This document shows, in pieces, positions 12,001 through 16,094 of a stretch of DNA of 19,932 nucleotides. Every line of letters starts with the position of its first letter. The first letter of the stretch is position 1. Origin of the DNA: an uncultured Clostridia bacterium (lineage in GTDB: Bacteria > Bacillota > Clostridia > TANB77 > CAG-508); NCBI GenBank assembly GCA_947627785.1, contig CANQXC010000086.1:1-19932 (forward strand), given 5' to 3'. Both the position numbers and the translations under genes were made by a program. The notes under the pieces were generated by a model, which searched no databases, was not told the origin of the DNA, and saw only the letters and a program-made list of their open reading frames with translations.

Positions 12001-12575
12001 CTGAAGAAATTTATCAAGAATATCTAAAAGCATTAAAGATTGATGCAGATAATCACGATAGAAACCTTTCACAAAGCACAGCTGTTAAGAAGAAATATTT
12101 CCAGCAGATAAGAAAAGAAACAAATGACTTTAACATAGAGCCATTTGGACCAAAAGCTGAAGCAGCAGAAATAAGCTTAGATGAACTTGAAATAGAACTA
12201 GATTATGTGACAGATACTCAAGAACAAGAAAAAGTAATACATCCAGCAGAAACAAATAATACTCAAAAGCAAGATGAGGTATTATCTCCGGAAGAAGTAA
12301 ATAATGCTCAAGAGAAAGAAGAGGTGTTACTTCCAGAAGAAGCAAATAATGCTCAAGAGAAAGAAGAGGTATTATTGCCAGAAGAGGCAAATAATAATCA
12401 GGAGCAAGAAAAAGTTCCACATCCCGAAGAAACGGATAGTTCTCAAGAAAAAGAAGAACAAAATGAAAATTTAAATCAAGAAGACCCTGATATTGCAAAT
12501 CCTGATGAGTTAGTTCAGCATAAAGAAGAAGCAATACTAAACGAGAAAAAAACACTTCTACCAGATGTAAAATAA
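63..12575 (+). CDS. Giant surface zinc metalloprotease, M26/ZmpB type, with cohesin-like, membrane-hairpin and dockerin-like N-terminus
   Basis: A 4170-residue frame starting at ATG 63, with GGAG at 51-54 as ribosome binding site. Residues 1-26 look like a type I signal peptide ending VNA. Residues ~29-156 resemble a cohesin domain. Two hydrophobic helices (~188-209 and ~221-239) flank a Lys-rich loop, predicting a hairpin anchor with both ends outside. Residues 248-259 (DVNKDGEINYDD) and 282-293 (DLNNDGKVTITD) are dockerin-like calcium loops. About twelve ~200-residue beta-rich units fill ~308-2790. A GLUG/beta-helix stretch starts near 2943 (KGTLNANGHTISNL). The protease domain (~3240-4030) carries H3715-E-T-L-H3719, with E3737 the likely third zinc ligand, followed by the NGYGRRG-type stretch typical of M26. 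The tail has acidic 15-residue repeats and no LPXTG. Streptococcal M26 members cut IgA1 or mucin-type proteins; the substrate here is unknown. The family call is strong, the cohesin and dockerin calls moderate. Confidence 0.88.
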   Translation: MKKLMACLVLLLTLFISFTFTMTVNAKDNLILNVSKNEINLGEELIVSINLDTEHTDLYAYTAKLSYDRDVFEIIETDDFEEQENWSDIQYNKDNNKFALINKKGVNSDKLLQVKLKVKQDAKAGKTAITVNSITASNGKKDIPIEGNSVEVLVLKNGLNEGESIPDNKVEIPEEDNHVIETKREIPVAGILLIILMFAITISLIYYYLKLSKKDSKNKKIIITIIAIILLIILLVITIKIFSTKSIDVNKDGEINYDDTKDLMEYILEIKGPQDDDGKDKDLNNDGKVTITDVAQSAGNASNQEYTGNITPVGSSYVSNLTPKKGEEITLNLNIDIKPYTDVEYLIISGKKYSVEKDENNGYRVTIPAPEKSGLQDVVITGVVFDNGKEVEAEYKVTFDVLKDIPTLSEFLIDTEKDIPEVSVNISDNDGAIKSGKVIVEDEEGNIVFESDKIVNGQNTYVLDGLEKDKKYNVKVEVQYDLDSDAYGEPEDNSGKETLLNQDFVINAEYGFTGTDYKITEKVTDKDTVVISFKNSYNSYYDVEYVVINGQKYSVTKIDDTYQVVLEKGSKGTNTVVIEEVILKNGKSYKVNKELKYVVLKSIKPVVKGVSVVEKEEDKAILAFTVLDEEDTFVSGRIVITNRDTKDEETIIFTDINDTVHEITALDFTTYDVDIYVTYNFDLNKENTEYQQEELLAEEEFRLIGDIEFNFNELSAKVDRDKNVVKLQFTVTLAEQAKDYYVKDVIINGNAYSVSREGTTYTVEVPLTTTDRQTITVEEIILNNIQGLAITNNNSVEIFKNAPTISGLTTKVEGDAIKANFQVIDEANIMTNAKVLLVNANGDTIQEIIIDKNSNEVTFDNIEEAGTYTIRVIADYDRADGLVHEKEILAEDTVKKPITATIKSDVTPNFAEKTSEIEVIYEIASNTVDKVVSIEVNGTKYTATELEDGKYKIAYATGASAGNETLKVTSIDYNDENVKVEYSSSVEILKDELEIKNFNVDTSSSQVKVTYEMIDEESSFVSGKIIAKNIANDDVIETEISADIKEYTLELEELQIYNVELEITCDRDSNNENDKNQETKIYATQENVQFVTDYKLEVNDFRLDSIERDVYFNANIKFKATNASIYPVYGVVIDGKTYQVQPVENKEDTYLIEYPYGEENLDIRKEITVTDIVLTNNATIKLANQQSVVIFKTKPLAQVLKLECTDNINIKAQIELIDDDDTVTAIYVVLQNENGDVIAEQTLNPDEFEATFTVSQSGIYNVVIKADYDRVDGLTHSKEELTNSNLTAEVKPTALVTTQKITERYPKKQETIEITYKIESNTMLAPTKVVLNEKEEYNLTPVNEALNEYKISYTATDISQIENLQVTKVYFGDNISVDLTNTEADIIEVLKDIPTVTITSTNMLEQNAVMFVITVNDLDEAMTAGKAKVHDQEKILERGQNSFLVTGINPDEDHIISAEVQYDLDYNTIEEGQNEGVVNIEQKFRLVSDYSFAISDIKTFNKDGEEKTYFSKNEPIELRFNCENKTLLAPEKVTVLDLKDPNSKGLEYTVNTIEDNNSGYRYYVDMVANNKAGEQEFKIISVTLNGSSIITEDKFVAANPTAHIEVVKNVPTISDFTANNHEDNITVEFNIKDDDNALQESYVVLISDGSVVEKSKEKIKAGNNSYTFNNLTPGQKYIIRVENNYKLSNEDIVHNEIFKEQEIEITKKEESNFRVKNLTITKRVPLNTKVGISFENSLMSYYDVDTIVIDNEEYAVTKGENGIYKLTLEPKEKGINILHVDGVKIKDKEFEIDRNLSYTYEYAIPVAKDVTEIQEDTITNEAIINYKLEDVDGTVVGLTAYMKNSAGTIIETKKIDLDDEIIKTVSMDLRKVSTYSIELRATCDIGDGVTFEEKTLFEKKKETKPRVTILSQSIDKEYVEKSENVVLTFKINTNVDQEVKKISIGDESYKVTKVTEGDKVVEDTYSITVQAPNETGIFSQDIESIQIGSNLVDEIIYPNGMEPINIKVYKQKPTITHFIIDENNNKLSFRVNDPDSSLVEPYPTFIVRDAEVVHTEELKNGEAEYEFNLESLEMKKIQNEYNVAVDVTYDLRPDSIDKQKILQQLMSVLGLDGETSEEGDTPPEEEDPNAKYIIKENIFNENYKLVGKIEYNLKFSKASGGPFTLGDYQSFFFECSTGTDYKVTKVIIDGREYPVNVVRGREDGKTFYYEGAYKAFSYDQDSMVIEKVILENGAALDVPDEDGLVYFMVVQTMPTFVIKDFVENIEAETVTFSYKLTDRDRKLYTGLTFTLMNSQGGKIAEKVVVPTENNVFNETGILTGAVEFKVPYPPTAVYKLQVSGGLFEIPGYYEHLIPWTPINDEFQSSINTSILNSKLETRYPKKGETFAIDYGISSTKVILIDKDDHINQNKAVNITALVINGKDYDVQMLEDVKETYRVYFTAQNEVGTEDINVTHIKFSNGDVEAFNHSDKIEVLKTEPYITNFKTENDLANNKLKLSFVLNDPDGAIGTSDIKAKIGDIEKQIKVGENKLVEFTVTPNELLDFEIKATYDLDDNKLQDETNANYNTFTDHTIFARKLMLTGDYSIAFSNIKTYNINAEETTFFEKNEDIRLVFDCTTKTNELYPVTIKIAGSEYDLTKVPETENSYETIIHGSDIAKKISAKIENITLNSGNIVPVKNQTVEYEILKDHTKVSEFTYDISDSDADKVELSIKFEDVDSANIRTRVEIIDEYGHKVDFTPEILNTGVNSVSFKKTEAEKYTVSVYSTYDRDLNKSDEVNHFTDEKIHNQIVSLTTRYIEMKDIVDIKLYTFDDLGNAVRVDSLTEDNLNVIENSLVEVSMKNIPTFYSSVKSYRVEDNKLKLVLSYTDAMVYTGENELKPLEVTLDILDNTQEYEYKGSFKSLVEKMKANNTPGAVIYLDKDYNLLDYPLDEKQTAYIDFDYKGTLNANGHTISNLSKPLFQKLDGATVENLVIKGITFNGGYAKGVVAIYATNSAKISNVHVENLVSPGDSTGAFVYELSNNSVIEKCSATNITYNTTYLSQSISAGVVYLKNNSKIENCYVQGTMSSGWWNNAGLVVSTDNTCEINYNIVNMRMSAYYGFNEDYGHGNGGIVGTDANNGKSDGLMLKNNLSLVEGNKGVGAIYNYKRSKLSNKSQNNYQLDTAVVKHDDVITVSKEGLNAEFFRNKLGLDTGIWNISNDASIDNLPTLKGVANSYIDDGKRPENTEIYIPDYKRVSELKSYREDREITYHNMYKLMPFYDAKEIIRDGNKIPDGHDLTKKIIRYVVPFNKEGKMISSLTTENYNSLSKIYIVFEDGTKLVYDIAFDDYYGNVASYMITELNIGYNYNKYIVDPQQDSVRRLIEVASSYDFKLDLDPVTKDIEEDSRLYKEHFDNYTKYHIEDFVINLLVDLGYSPNFESDVLDDMIEREIVKSGKLKEYLFAYNYFTYWYNLDMDGINLADSVMFHSSEMFDKDMTMKYLTSQLIQGTNSATNGTAGFYNNYFVKYTRISNLGLYLDYYVTTLTHYKDGDSWFRDNWKGGVYHSVNVDGADDLYYTIWDHLKKDGKVQTDFLPLFTVPENSMFVMSSPSQAYFGSLRVYMTDPNDPEQRAAFDAKVDKWLKEVKAFYTFAYNYWGPDNINKYCDTNYDTRYTYTGKGKITEYNKPLTTEEPFHKYFIEAINRWAGTSGGAYANGNEVFWVVINMLDNFRVGTHETLHNQDSKIFLNGYGRRGNAEDYAAGFIQQYYRDGWVSPNIFDEEAVKDNSTQNLHKSSVENNDKLYAFYNKYFRVNDFLDWIEAQAYFQLSAEQKANISVQVSYPKVGADKQEEGDDVVAYTPLTKDMVEKMKLEDMQDLWDNKIMLRPGVKKYEERSPGADTDSIFNIHWYQPHADNDRPDGANFKYIAWQMAGEGGYYEGLVPYYTLSYIGIKEGTGIKTTDLIALRYIMKDPNITFKTYKLNRYEELSKHYDDEGTYINAEEIYQEYLKALKIDADNHDRNLSQSTAVKKKYFQQIRKETNDFNIEPFGPKAEAAEISLDELEIELDYVTDTQEQEKVIHPAETNNTQKQDEVLSPEEVNNAQEKEEVLLPEEANNAQEKEEVLLPEEANNNQEQEKVPHPEETDSSQEKEEQNENLNQEDPDIANPDELVQHKEEAILNEKKTLLPDVK
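985..8435 (+). repeat. About twelve tandem ~600-bp coding repeats (beta-sandwich domain pairs) inside the giant protease gene
   Basis: Each unit encodes about 190-240 residues and has two halves. The first half carries a signature like VINGxxYxV (for example YVVINGQKYSV in the second unit). The second half opens with a linker like VLKDIPT, passes through a D-rich turn (NDxDxA) and ends with a YDLD or YDRD strand. Approximate unit starts are 985, 1573, 2170, 2746, 3333, 3925, 4520, 5175, 5770, 6498, 7153 and 7801. The units are strongly diverged, but some distant pairs are clearly closer to each other than to their neighbours, notably those at 3925 and 7153 and those at 4520 and 7801. They probably form a stalk that places the protease away from the membrane. 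Unit boundaries were judged by eye. Confidence 0.8.
12201..12470 (+). repeat. Six 45-bp tandem repeats encoding an acidic 15-residue motif
   Basis: Residues 4047-4136 of the giant protease consist of six consecutive 15-residue units. The clearest are EEVNNAQEKEEVLLP and EEANNAQEKEEVLLP, flanked by more diverged copies with endings such as EKVIHP, DEVLSP and EKVPHP. The two central copies are also nearly identical in DNA, which suggests recent expansion by slippage or unequal exchange. The segment is acidic, Pro-punctuated and low in complexity, so it is likely an extended spacer or a binding tail after the catalytic domain. Confidence 0.85.
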
Positions 12576-12641
12576 TAAGATTAGAATATATTAGTAATTA
12601 TTTAAAACAATAAATAAAAAAATTAATAAGTTCTAATATAG

Positions 12642-12690
12642 CCCTCATAAGAATAAACTTAAACAAAAGTATTCTTATGGGGGTTTGTTT
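12642..12690 (+). terminator. Terminator-like hairpin after the giant protease gene, overlapping the spoIIID ribosome binding site
   Basis: The left arm ccctcataagaata (12642-12655) pairs with tattcttatggggg (12670-12683). This gives 14 base pairs with one G-U pair and a 14-nt loop, followed immediately by the T-rich tttgttt (12684-12690). The shape fits an intrinsic terminator for the upstream gene. The G run at 12679-12683 is also the only good Shine-Dalgarno for spoIIID, whose ATG follows at 12691. Read-through RNA would therefore hide that site. Confidence 0.65.
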
Positions 12691-12951
12691 ATGAGAGGAG
12701 TATCAATAGAACAGCGTGCAGTAAACTTAGCACATTATATAATAGATTCAAAAGATACGGTACGAGGAGCAGCGAAAAAGTTCGGAGTAAGTAAAAGCAC
12801 AGTACACAAAGACGTAAGTGAGAGACTGTTACATATAAATCAAGCACTGGCATTAGAGGTAAGGCAAGTTTTAGATGAAAATAAAGCAGAAAGACACATA
12901 AGAGGTGGCTTAGCAACAAAGCTAAAATACGAAAGAGAACATAGAAAATAA
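12691..12951 (+). CDS. spoIIID: SpoIIID, sporulation transcriptional regulator
   Basis: An 86-residue DNA-binding protein of the SpoIIID family, which activates and represses mother-cell genes of the sigma-E regulon and, in many species, helps switch on sigma-K. The helix-turn-helix is at residues ~23-42 (TVRGAAKKFGVSKSTVHKDV). It is preceded by the conserved E-QRA-NLA-YII segment and followed by a basic C-terminal tail (ERHIRGGL, KYEREHRK) that family members use for DNA contact. Length is normal. I chose ATG 12691 because the GGGGG at 12679-12683 is correctly spaced from it. An in-frame TTG at 12685 would sit too close to the site. It lies just after the giant protease gene and is closed by its own terminator, so it looks monocistronic. 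Confidence 0.95.
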   Translation: MRGVSIEQRAVNLAHYIIDSKDTVRGAAKKFGVSKSTVHKDVSERLLHINQALALEVRQVLDENKAERHIRGGLATKLKYEREHRK

Positions 12952-12968
12952 AAAATTTAAAATTAAGA

Positions 12969-13014
12969 AGTCCTAATTATTAAATATATAATTTAATAAT
13001 TTAGGGCTTTTATT
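12969..13014 (+). terminator. Intrinsic terminator after spoIIID
   Basis: agtcctaattattaaat (12969-12985) pairs with atttaataatttagggct (12991-13008) around a 5-nt loop, with one bulged base and G-U pairing near the base. A T-rich run follows. It starts 18 nt after the spoIIID stop codon and separates that gene from yabG. Confidence 0.75.
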
Positions 13015-13025
13015 GTGAAGTAATA

Positions 13026-13048
13026 AGGCTAATTTACATTAGGCTAAT
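13026..13048 (+). repeat. Direct repeat AGGCTAAT x2 upstream of yabG
   Basis: The octamer aggctaat occurs at 13026-13033 and 13041-13048, a centre-to-centre distance of 15 nt. It lies about 40 nt upstream of the predicted yabG -35 element. It could be a regulator site, but no known consensus is matched and chance is possible in such AT-rich DNA. Confidence 0.35.
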
Positions 13049-13086
13049 ATTCTTATTATGTAATAAACTTAGATAATTTAAAAATC

Positions 13087-13114
13087 ACAACCTCACAAAA
13101 TTCGACATAAAATA
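13087..13114 (+). promoter_or_regulatory. Predicted sigma-K promoter of yabG
   Basis: The -10 element cataaaata (13106-13114) matches the sigma-K pattern CATANNNTA at every fixed position. A -35 AC dinucleotide lies at 13087-13088, 17 nt upstream, which is within the usual spacing. The yabG start follows about 20 nt later. In Bacillus subtilis yabG is a sigma-K gene, which supports the call. The -35 element is only two bases and has little weight alone. Confidence 0.55.
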
Positions 13115-13135
13115 TATTAGCACGAGGTGATTAAC

Positions 13136-14024
13136 TTGATAAGAAGAATAAACTTAATTCAAAAAAAAGACCATAAGAATCCAAATATAAAGAAAGAGGA
13201 AAAAAAAAGCAATGTATCAATAATTAGAAAAGGAGATATAGTTGCTAGAAAATCATATAATAAGGATATTATTTTTATTGTAAATAGAATTATAAAATTA
13301 AAAAATGGAAGATGTTACGCTATTTTAAGAGGTGTAACAGTTAGAATAGAGGCAGATGCCCCATTAGAAGATATCGAAAAAGTAGACTCAAATAGGGTTG
13401 CAGACGCAGAAAGGAAGATTGACGAATTATTAAAGAGAAGAATAGACCAGAATAAGGGAGATTATAGGAATTATCCAGTAAAGCCTGGGAGAATTTTACA
13501 TTTAGATGGTGATAGAAAGTATAGTGAAAAATCTGCAAGATATTATAAAAAATTAGGATTAGATGCAATAGTAAAAAATATTCCAGAAAACAAACAAGCT
13601 ATGATGGTAAGACCTTTGCTTGAAAAATATAATCCAGACATCCTTATAATAACTCGGACATGATGCAATGCTAAAAACAGGAATGAATTATTCGAACATA
13701 TATAATTATAGAAATTCCAGACATTTTGTAAGTACTGTTAGAGAAGCAAGAAAGTGGGCAATGTCTTCAAACAAGTTAGTAATTTTTGCAGGAGCCTGTC
13801 AGAGTTTTTTTGAGGCAATAATTGAAGCAGGAGCAGATTTTGCATCATCGCCAGGAAGAATATTAATAGATTTTGTTGATCCTTTAATTGTTGCAGAAAA
13901 AATAGCAGTAACAGATAGAAATAGATTTGTAAGTAGTATAGAAATTGCAAGAGAGATAAAAGAGGGTGAGAAAGGGATTAGTGGTATTGGAGCAATGGGA
14001 AAGAGAAGAGTAATAATTATGTAA
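13136..14024 (+). pseudogene. yabG: YabG, sporulation-specific cysteine protease, interrupted by a one-base frameshift
   Basis: YabG (peptidase family U57) processes spore coat and germination proteins in the mother cell late in sporulation. The frame from 13136 runs to a TGA at 13661, giving an end IITRT. Skipping one base near 13655 (the c of actcgg) restores IITGHDAMLKTG and continues to the natural stop at 14022-14024, about 295 residues in all, the normal family length. The catalytic pair appears as His in GHDA (13659-13661) and Cys in GACQS (13797-13799), 46 residues apart, the same distance as His161 and Cys207 of Clostridioides difficile YabG. I chose TTG 13136 because GAGGTGA at 13124-13130 is well placed before it; GTG 13127 lies inside that site. 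The rest is intact, so the lesion is recent, a sequencing or assembly error, or a recoding site. Confidence 0.88.
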
Positions 14025-14115
14025 TAAAAATGTAACATAAATGTAATATTAACAAAGCAAGACATAAAACCTTACAGTTACAGACGAAACAAGACTTGAC
14101 ACTAAAAAACAATTT

Positions 14116-14144
14116 TTGACATTAATCAACATTGATGATATAAT
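14116..14144 (+). promoter_or_regulatory. Perfect-consensus sigma-A promoter of veg
   Basis: TTGACA at 14116-14121, a 17-nt spacer, and TATAAT at 14139-14144. TG at 14136-14137 adds an extended -10. Both hexamers match the housekeeping consensus at all twelve positions. Transcription should start near 14151, giving a leader of about 28 nt before the veg ATG. The Bacillus subtilis veg promoter is likewise among the strongest known vegetative promoters, so the strength is conserved with the gene. Confidence 0.9.
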
Positions 14145-14178
14145 TTGAAAAAATTAATGAAGAGGATGTGAGTCTCAG

Positions 14179-14460
14179 ATGATTTGTAAGGACGATATCT
14201 CAAACATTAAAACAGAAATCAATGAAAACATAGGACAAAAAATAATTATAAGAGGAGCAATGGGACGAAAAAAATTTTTTGAAGAAGAGGCAGTAATAGA
14301 AAACACATATTCAAACATCTTCATCGTAAAAAATAAAGATAAAGAAACAAATGCAAGTTACAGATATACGGATATATTAACAAACGAATTACAAATCTCT
14401 ATTTTCAATGGAAAAGAATATTTTCCATTAACACCAGCAATTTTAAGAACAAAATTTTAA
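14179..14460 (+). CDS. veg: Veg family protein
   Basis: A 93-residue member of the Veg family (small beta-barrel proteins). Conserved features visible are the N-terminal DISNIKTEINENIGQKI helix and turn, the GAMGRKKFFEEEAVIENTYSNIFIV core, and the YRYTDILT strand, matching Bacillus Veg in order and spacing. In Bacillus subtilis Veg is abundant in growing cells and stimulates biofilm formation by opposing the regulator SinR; its role in clostridia is not established. Start ATG 14179 follows an AGAGGATG-type site at 14161-14168, a rather long spacing of about 10 nt. No other in-frame start is available before the stop at 14158. The perfect promoter upstream and terminator downstream make it a single-gene unit. 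Position after yabG is the conserved order. Confidence 0.92.
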   Translation: MICKDDISNIKTEINENIGQKIIIRGAMGRKKFFEEEAVIENTYSNIFIVKNKDKETNASYRYTDILTNELQISIFNGKEYFPLTPAILRTKF

Positions 14461-14490
14461 AAAAAATTCCTATTTTAGGAATTTTTTTTT
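14461..14490 (+). terminator. Intrinsic terminator after veg
   Basis: aaaaaattccta (14461-14472) and taggaatttttt (14476-14487) are perfect complements around a 3-nt loop, ending in a run of nine T. It begins at the base right after the veg stop codon. The flanking A and T runs would allow it to work in both directions. Confidence 0.88.
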
Positions 14491-14493
14491 GAC

Positions 14494-14540
14494 TTTCTAA
14501 TATAATGTAATAATTAATGGAAACTAAATTATATTAGAAA
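14494..14540 (+). promoter_or_regulatory. 13-bp perfect inverted repeat in the sipL 5' region
   Basis: tttctaatataat (14494-14506) and attatattagaaa (14528-14540) are perfect inverted copies around a 21-nt loop. The right arm ends directly at the AGAAAGGA ribosome binding site of sipL. It could be a 5' UTR hairpin or an operator. No convincing sigma-A or sigma-E/K promoter was found in this short gap, so the promoter is unresolved. Confidence 0.5.
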
Positions 14541-14554
14541 GGATTGTGAAAGTT

Positions 14555-16090
14555 ATGGTAGTACAAACAGATAAAAATCAAATGACGTTAAATCAAATAG
14601 TAGGACAAAAAAAGGAGAGTCGCTTAATTGAAAATGATATAATTGTTAATGATGTTAAGCCAGATGTGTTAAACATCATAAGTACAAATGGAATAGTAAG
14701 TATTTATAAAAAGGAGATAATGGAGGGAAAGGTTAGATTAGATGGAACAATAAATACTTATGTAATATACCTAGCAGATGATGAGAATGGTAGTGTAAGA
14801 AGCTTAAATACAAATTTAGATTTTACTCAAATTATAGATATGGATAATTGCAATGAGAACATGCAATTTGATGAAAATGTTGTTATAAAAAGCTTTGATA
14901 CAAAGATTATAAATGGCAGAAAATTAAATGTTAAAGCTAATGTAGAGACAACTATAAGTGTATATTCAAATGAAACTTTTGAGGTAATTACAGGTGTAAA
15001 CTCAATAGAAAATGTTCAGCTTCTTAATAACACACAAAAAATAACCTCATTAGTAGGAAGCGGAAGGAATAAAGTATCAATAAAAGATACTATTGCAATA
15101 GATGCAGCTGATGATTTTGCAGAAATAATGAGAGTAAATTTCAAGATAGTTGATGAAGAAACAAAAATTAGTTACAACAAAGTACTTTCAAAAGCGGATG
15201 CAGCTGTTGAGATAATGTACTTAACAGAAGATAACAGAGTAAATGTTGCATCAACTAAAATACCAATAATGGGATTTGTAGATATTCAAAATATAAATGA
15301 GACTTGTGAATGTAAGTTAAAAAATAGTTTAGTAAATTTAGTAGTAAAGCCTAATAGTACAGCAGAACATTCAATATATGTTGAAGCAGAAATAGAGGTA
15401 AGTTGCAGTGCATACGAAAAAAAGGATATAAATATAATAGAAGATTTATACAGTATAACAGATGACATAGAATTTACTAAAAGAGATATCAATGTAATTA
15501 CAGAAAGAAATGAGCTTAGTGATTTATATACTGCAAAAGAAAATATAAGAATACCAGAACTTAGTGGAAAAGTATTTGATGTGCAGGTAAATCCTAATAT
15601 CAATAATACACAAATAAGAAGAGGAAAAGTAATATATGAGGGAAACTTAGGTTTAGAAATATTGTTAGAAACAAATAGTGGAATCGCAATGAAAACAGTA
15701 GATCTACCATTCAATTTTGAGGTAACGTCAGATGCAATAGATGAAAATTCAATTATAAATACAGATATAAAAATTAGACAAAATGATTTTGTAATAAAAG
15801 ACGGAACTATAGAAATGACAATCGTTTTAGAGTTTAAAACTTCTGAACAAAAAAATAGAATACTAAATTTAATAGAACAAATAAAAATGGAGGAAGGTAA
15901 AGATTGCAATATGTACAGTATGGTAATATATTTTGTAAAGCCAGGAGATACACTATGGAAAATTGCAAAAATGTTTAAAAGTACAGTAGAAGATATTGCA
16001 AAGATAAATGAAATAGAGGATGTTAATAAAATAAGTGTAGGTCAGCAATTGTATATTCCAAGGTTTTGCAAAAACAAGATAGCTGTATAA
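14555..16090 (+). CDS. sipL: SipL-like spore coat assembly protein (SPOCS/DUF3794 repeats plus LysM)
   Basis: About 511 residues. An N-terminal segment with ENDIIVNDVKPDVLNI (residues ~26-41) is the hallmark opening of a SPOCS (DUF3794) domain. Further SPOCS-like copies follow, including one starting near the IPIMGFVDIQN stretch and one near KVFDVQVNPNI. Residues ~459-505 form a LysM domain (FVKPGDTLWKIAK, NKISVGQQLYIPRF). In Clostridioides difficile SipL of the same architecture binds the coat ATPase SpoIVA through LysM and is needed to attach the coat. Length fits. ATG 14555 is preferred, 11 nt from GGA 14541-14543; GTG 14546 would be only 2 nt away, though it adds just three residues. The next gene begins 4 nt after the stop. 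Confidence 0.9.
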   Translation: MVVQTDKNQMTLNQIVGQKKESRLIENDIIVNDVKPDVLNIISTNGIVSIYKKEIMEGKVRLDGTINTYVIYLADDENGSVRSLNTNLDFTQIIDMDNCNENMQFDENVVIKSFDTKIINGRKLNVKANVETTISVYSNETFEVITGVNSIENVQLLNNTQKITSLVGSGRNKVSIKDTIAIDAADDFAEIMRVNFKIVDEETKISYNKVLSKADAAVEIMYLTEDNRVNVASTKIPIMGFVDIQNINETCECKLKNSLVNLVVKPNSTAEHSIYVEAEIEVSCSAYEKKDINIIEDLYSITDDIEFTKRDINVITERNELSDLYTAKENIRIPELSGKVFDVQVNPNINNTQIRRGKVIYEGNLGLEILLETNSGIAMKTVDLPFNFEVTSDAIDENSIINTDIKIRQNDFVIKDGTIEMTIVLEFKTSEQKNRILNLIEQIKMEEGKDCNMYSMVIYFVKPGDTLWKIAKMFKSTVEDIAKINEIEDVNKISVGQQLYIPRFCKNKIAV

Positions 16091-16094
16091 AAAA

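Noticed and set aside
12201..12470. Regular short repeats as a CRISPR array
   Set aside because: They are in-frame 45-bp coding repeats without distinct spacers, inside an intact protein.
12540..12575. LLPDVK and the LLPEE repeats as LPXTG-type wall sorting signals
   Set aside because: No Thr-Gly follows, there is no hydrophobic helix, and the motif sits in soluble repeats at the very end.
14096..14101. Second TTGACA upstream of veg as a tandem promoter
   Set aside because: At 16-18 nt spacing the sequence is acatta or similar, with no acceptable -10 element.
14489..14517. TTGACT after the veg terminator as the -35 of a sipL sigma-A promoter
   Set aside because: It arises from the terminator T run, and no -10 hexamer with reasonable match lies 16-18 nt away. 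TATAAT at 14501 is too close to it and has no -35 of its own.
15286..15909. Long open frame on the minus strand opposite sipL (207 codons)
   Set aside because: It is a mirror of the strongly supported sipL frame; AT-rich coding DNA often leaves the reverse strand open. It has no recognisable domain or ribosome site.
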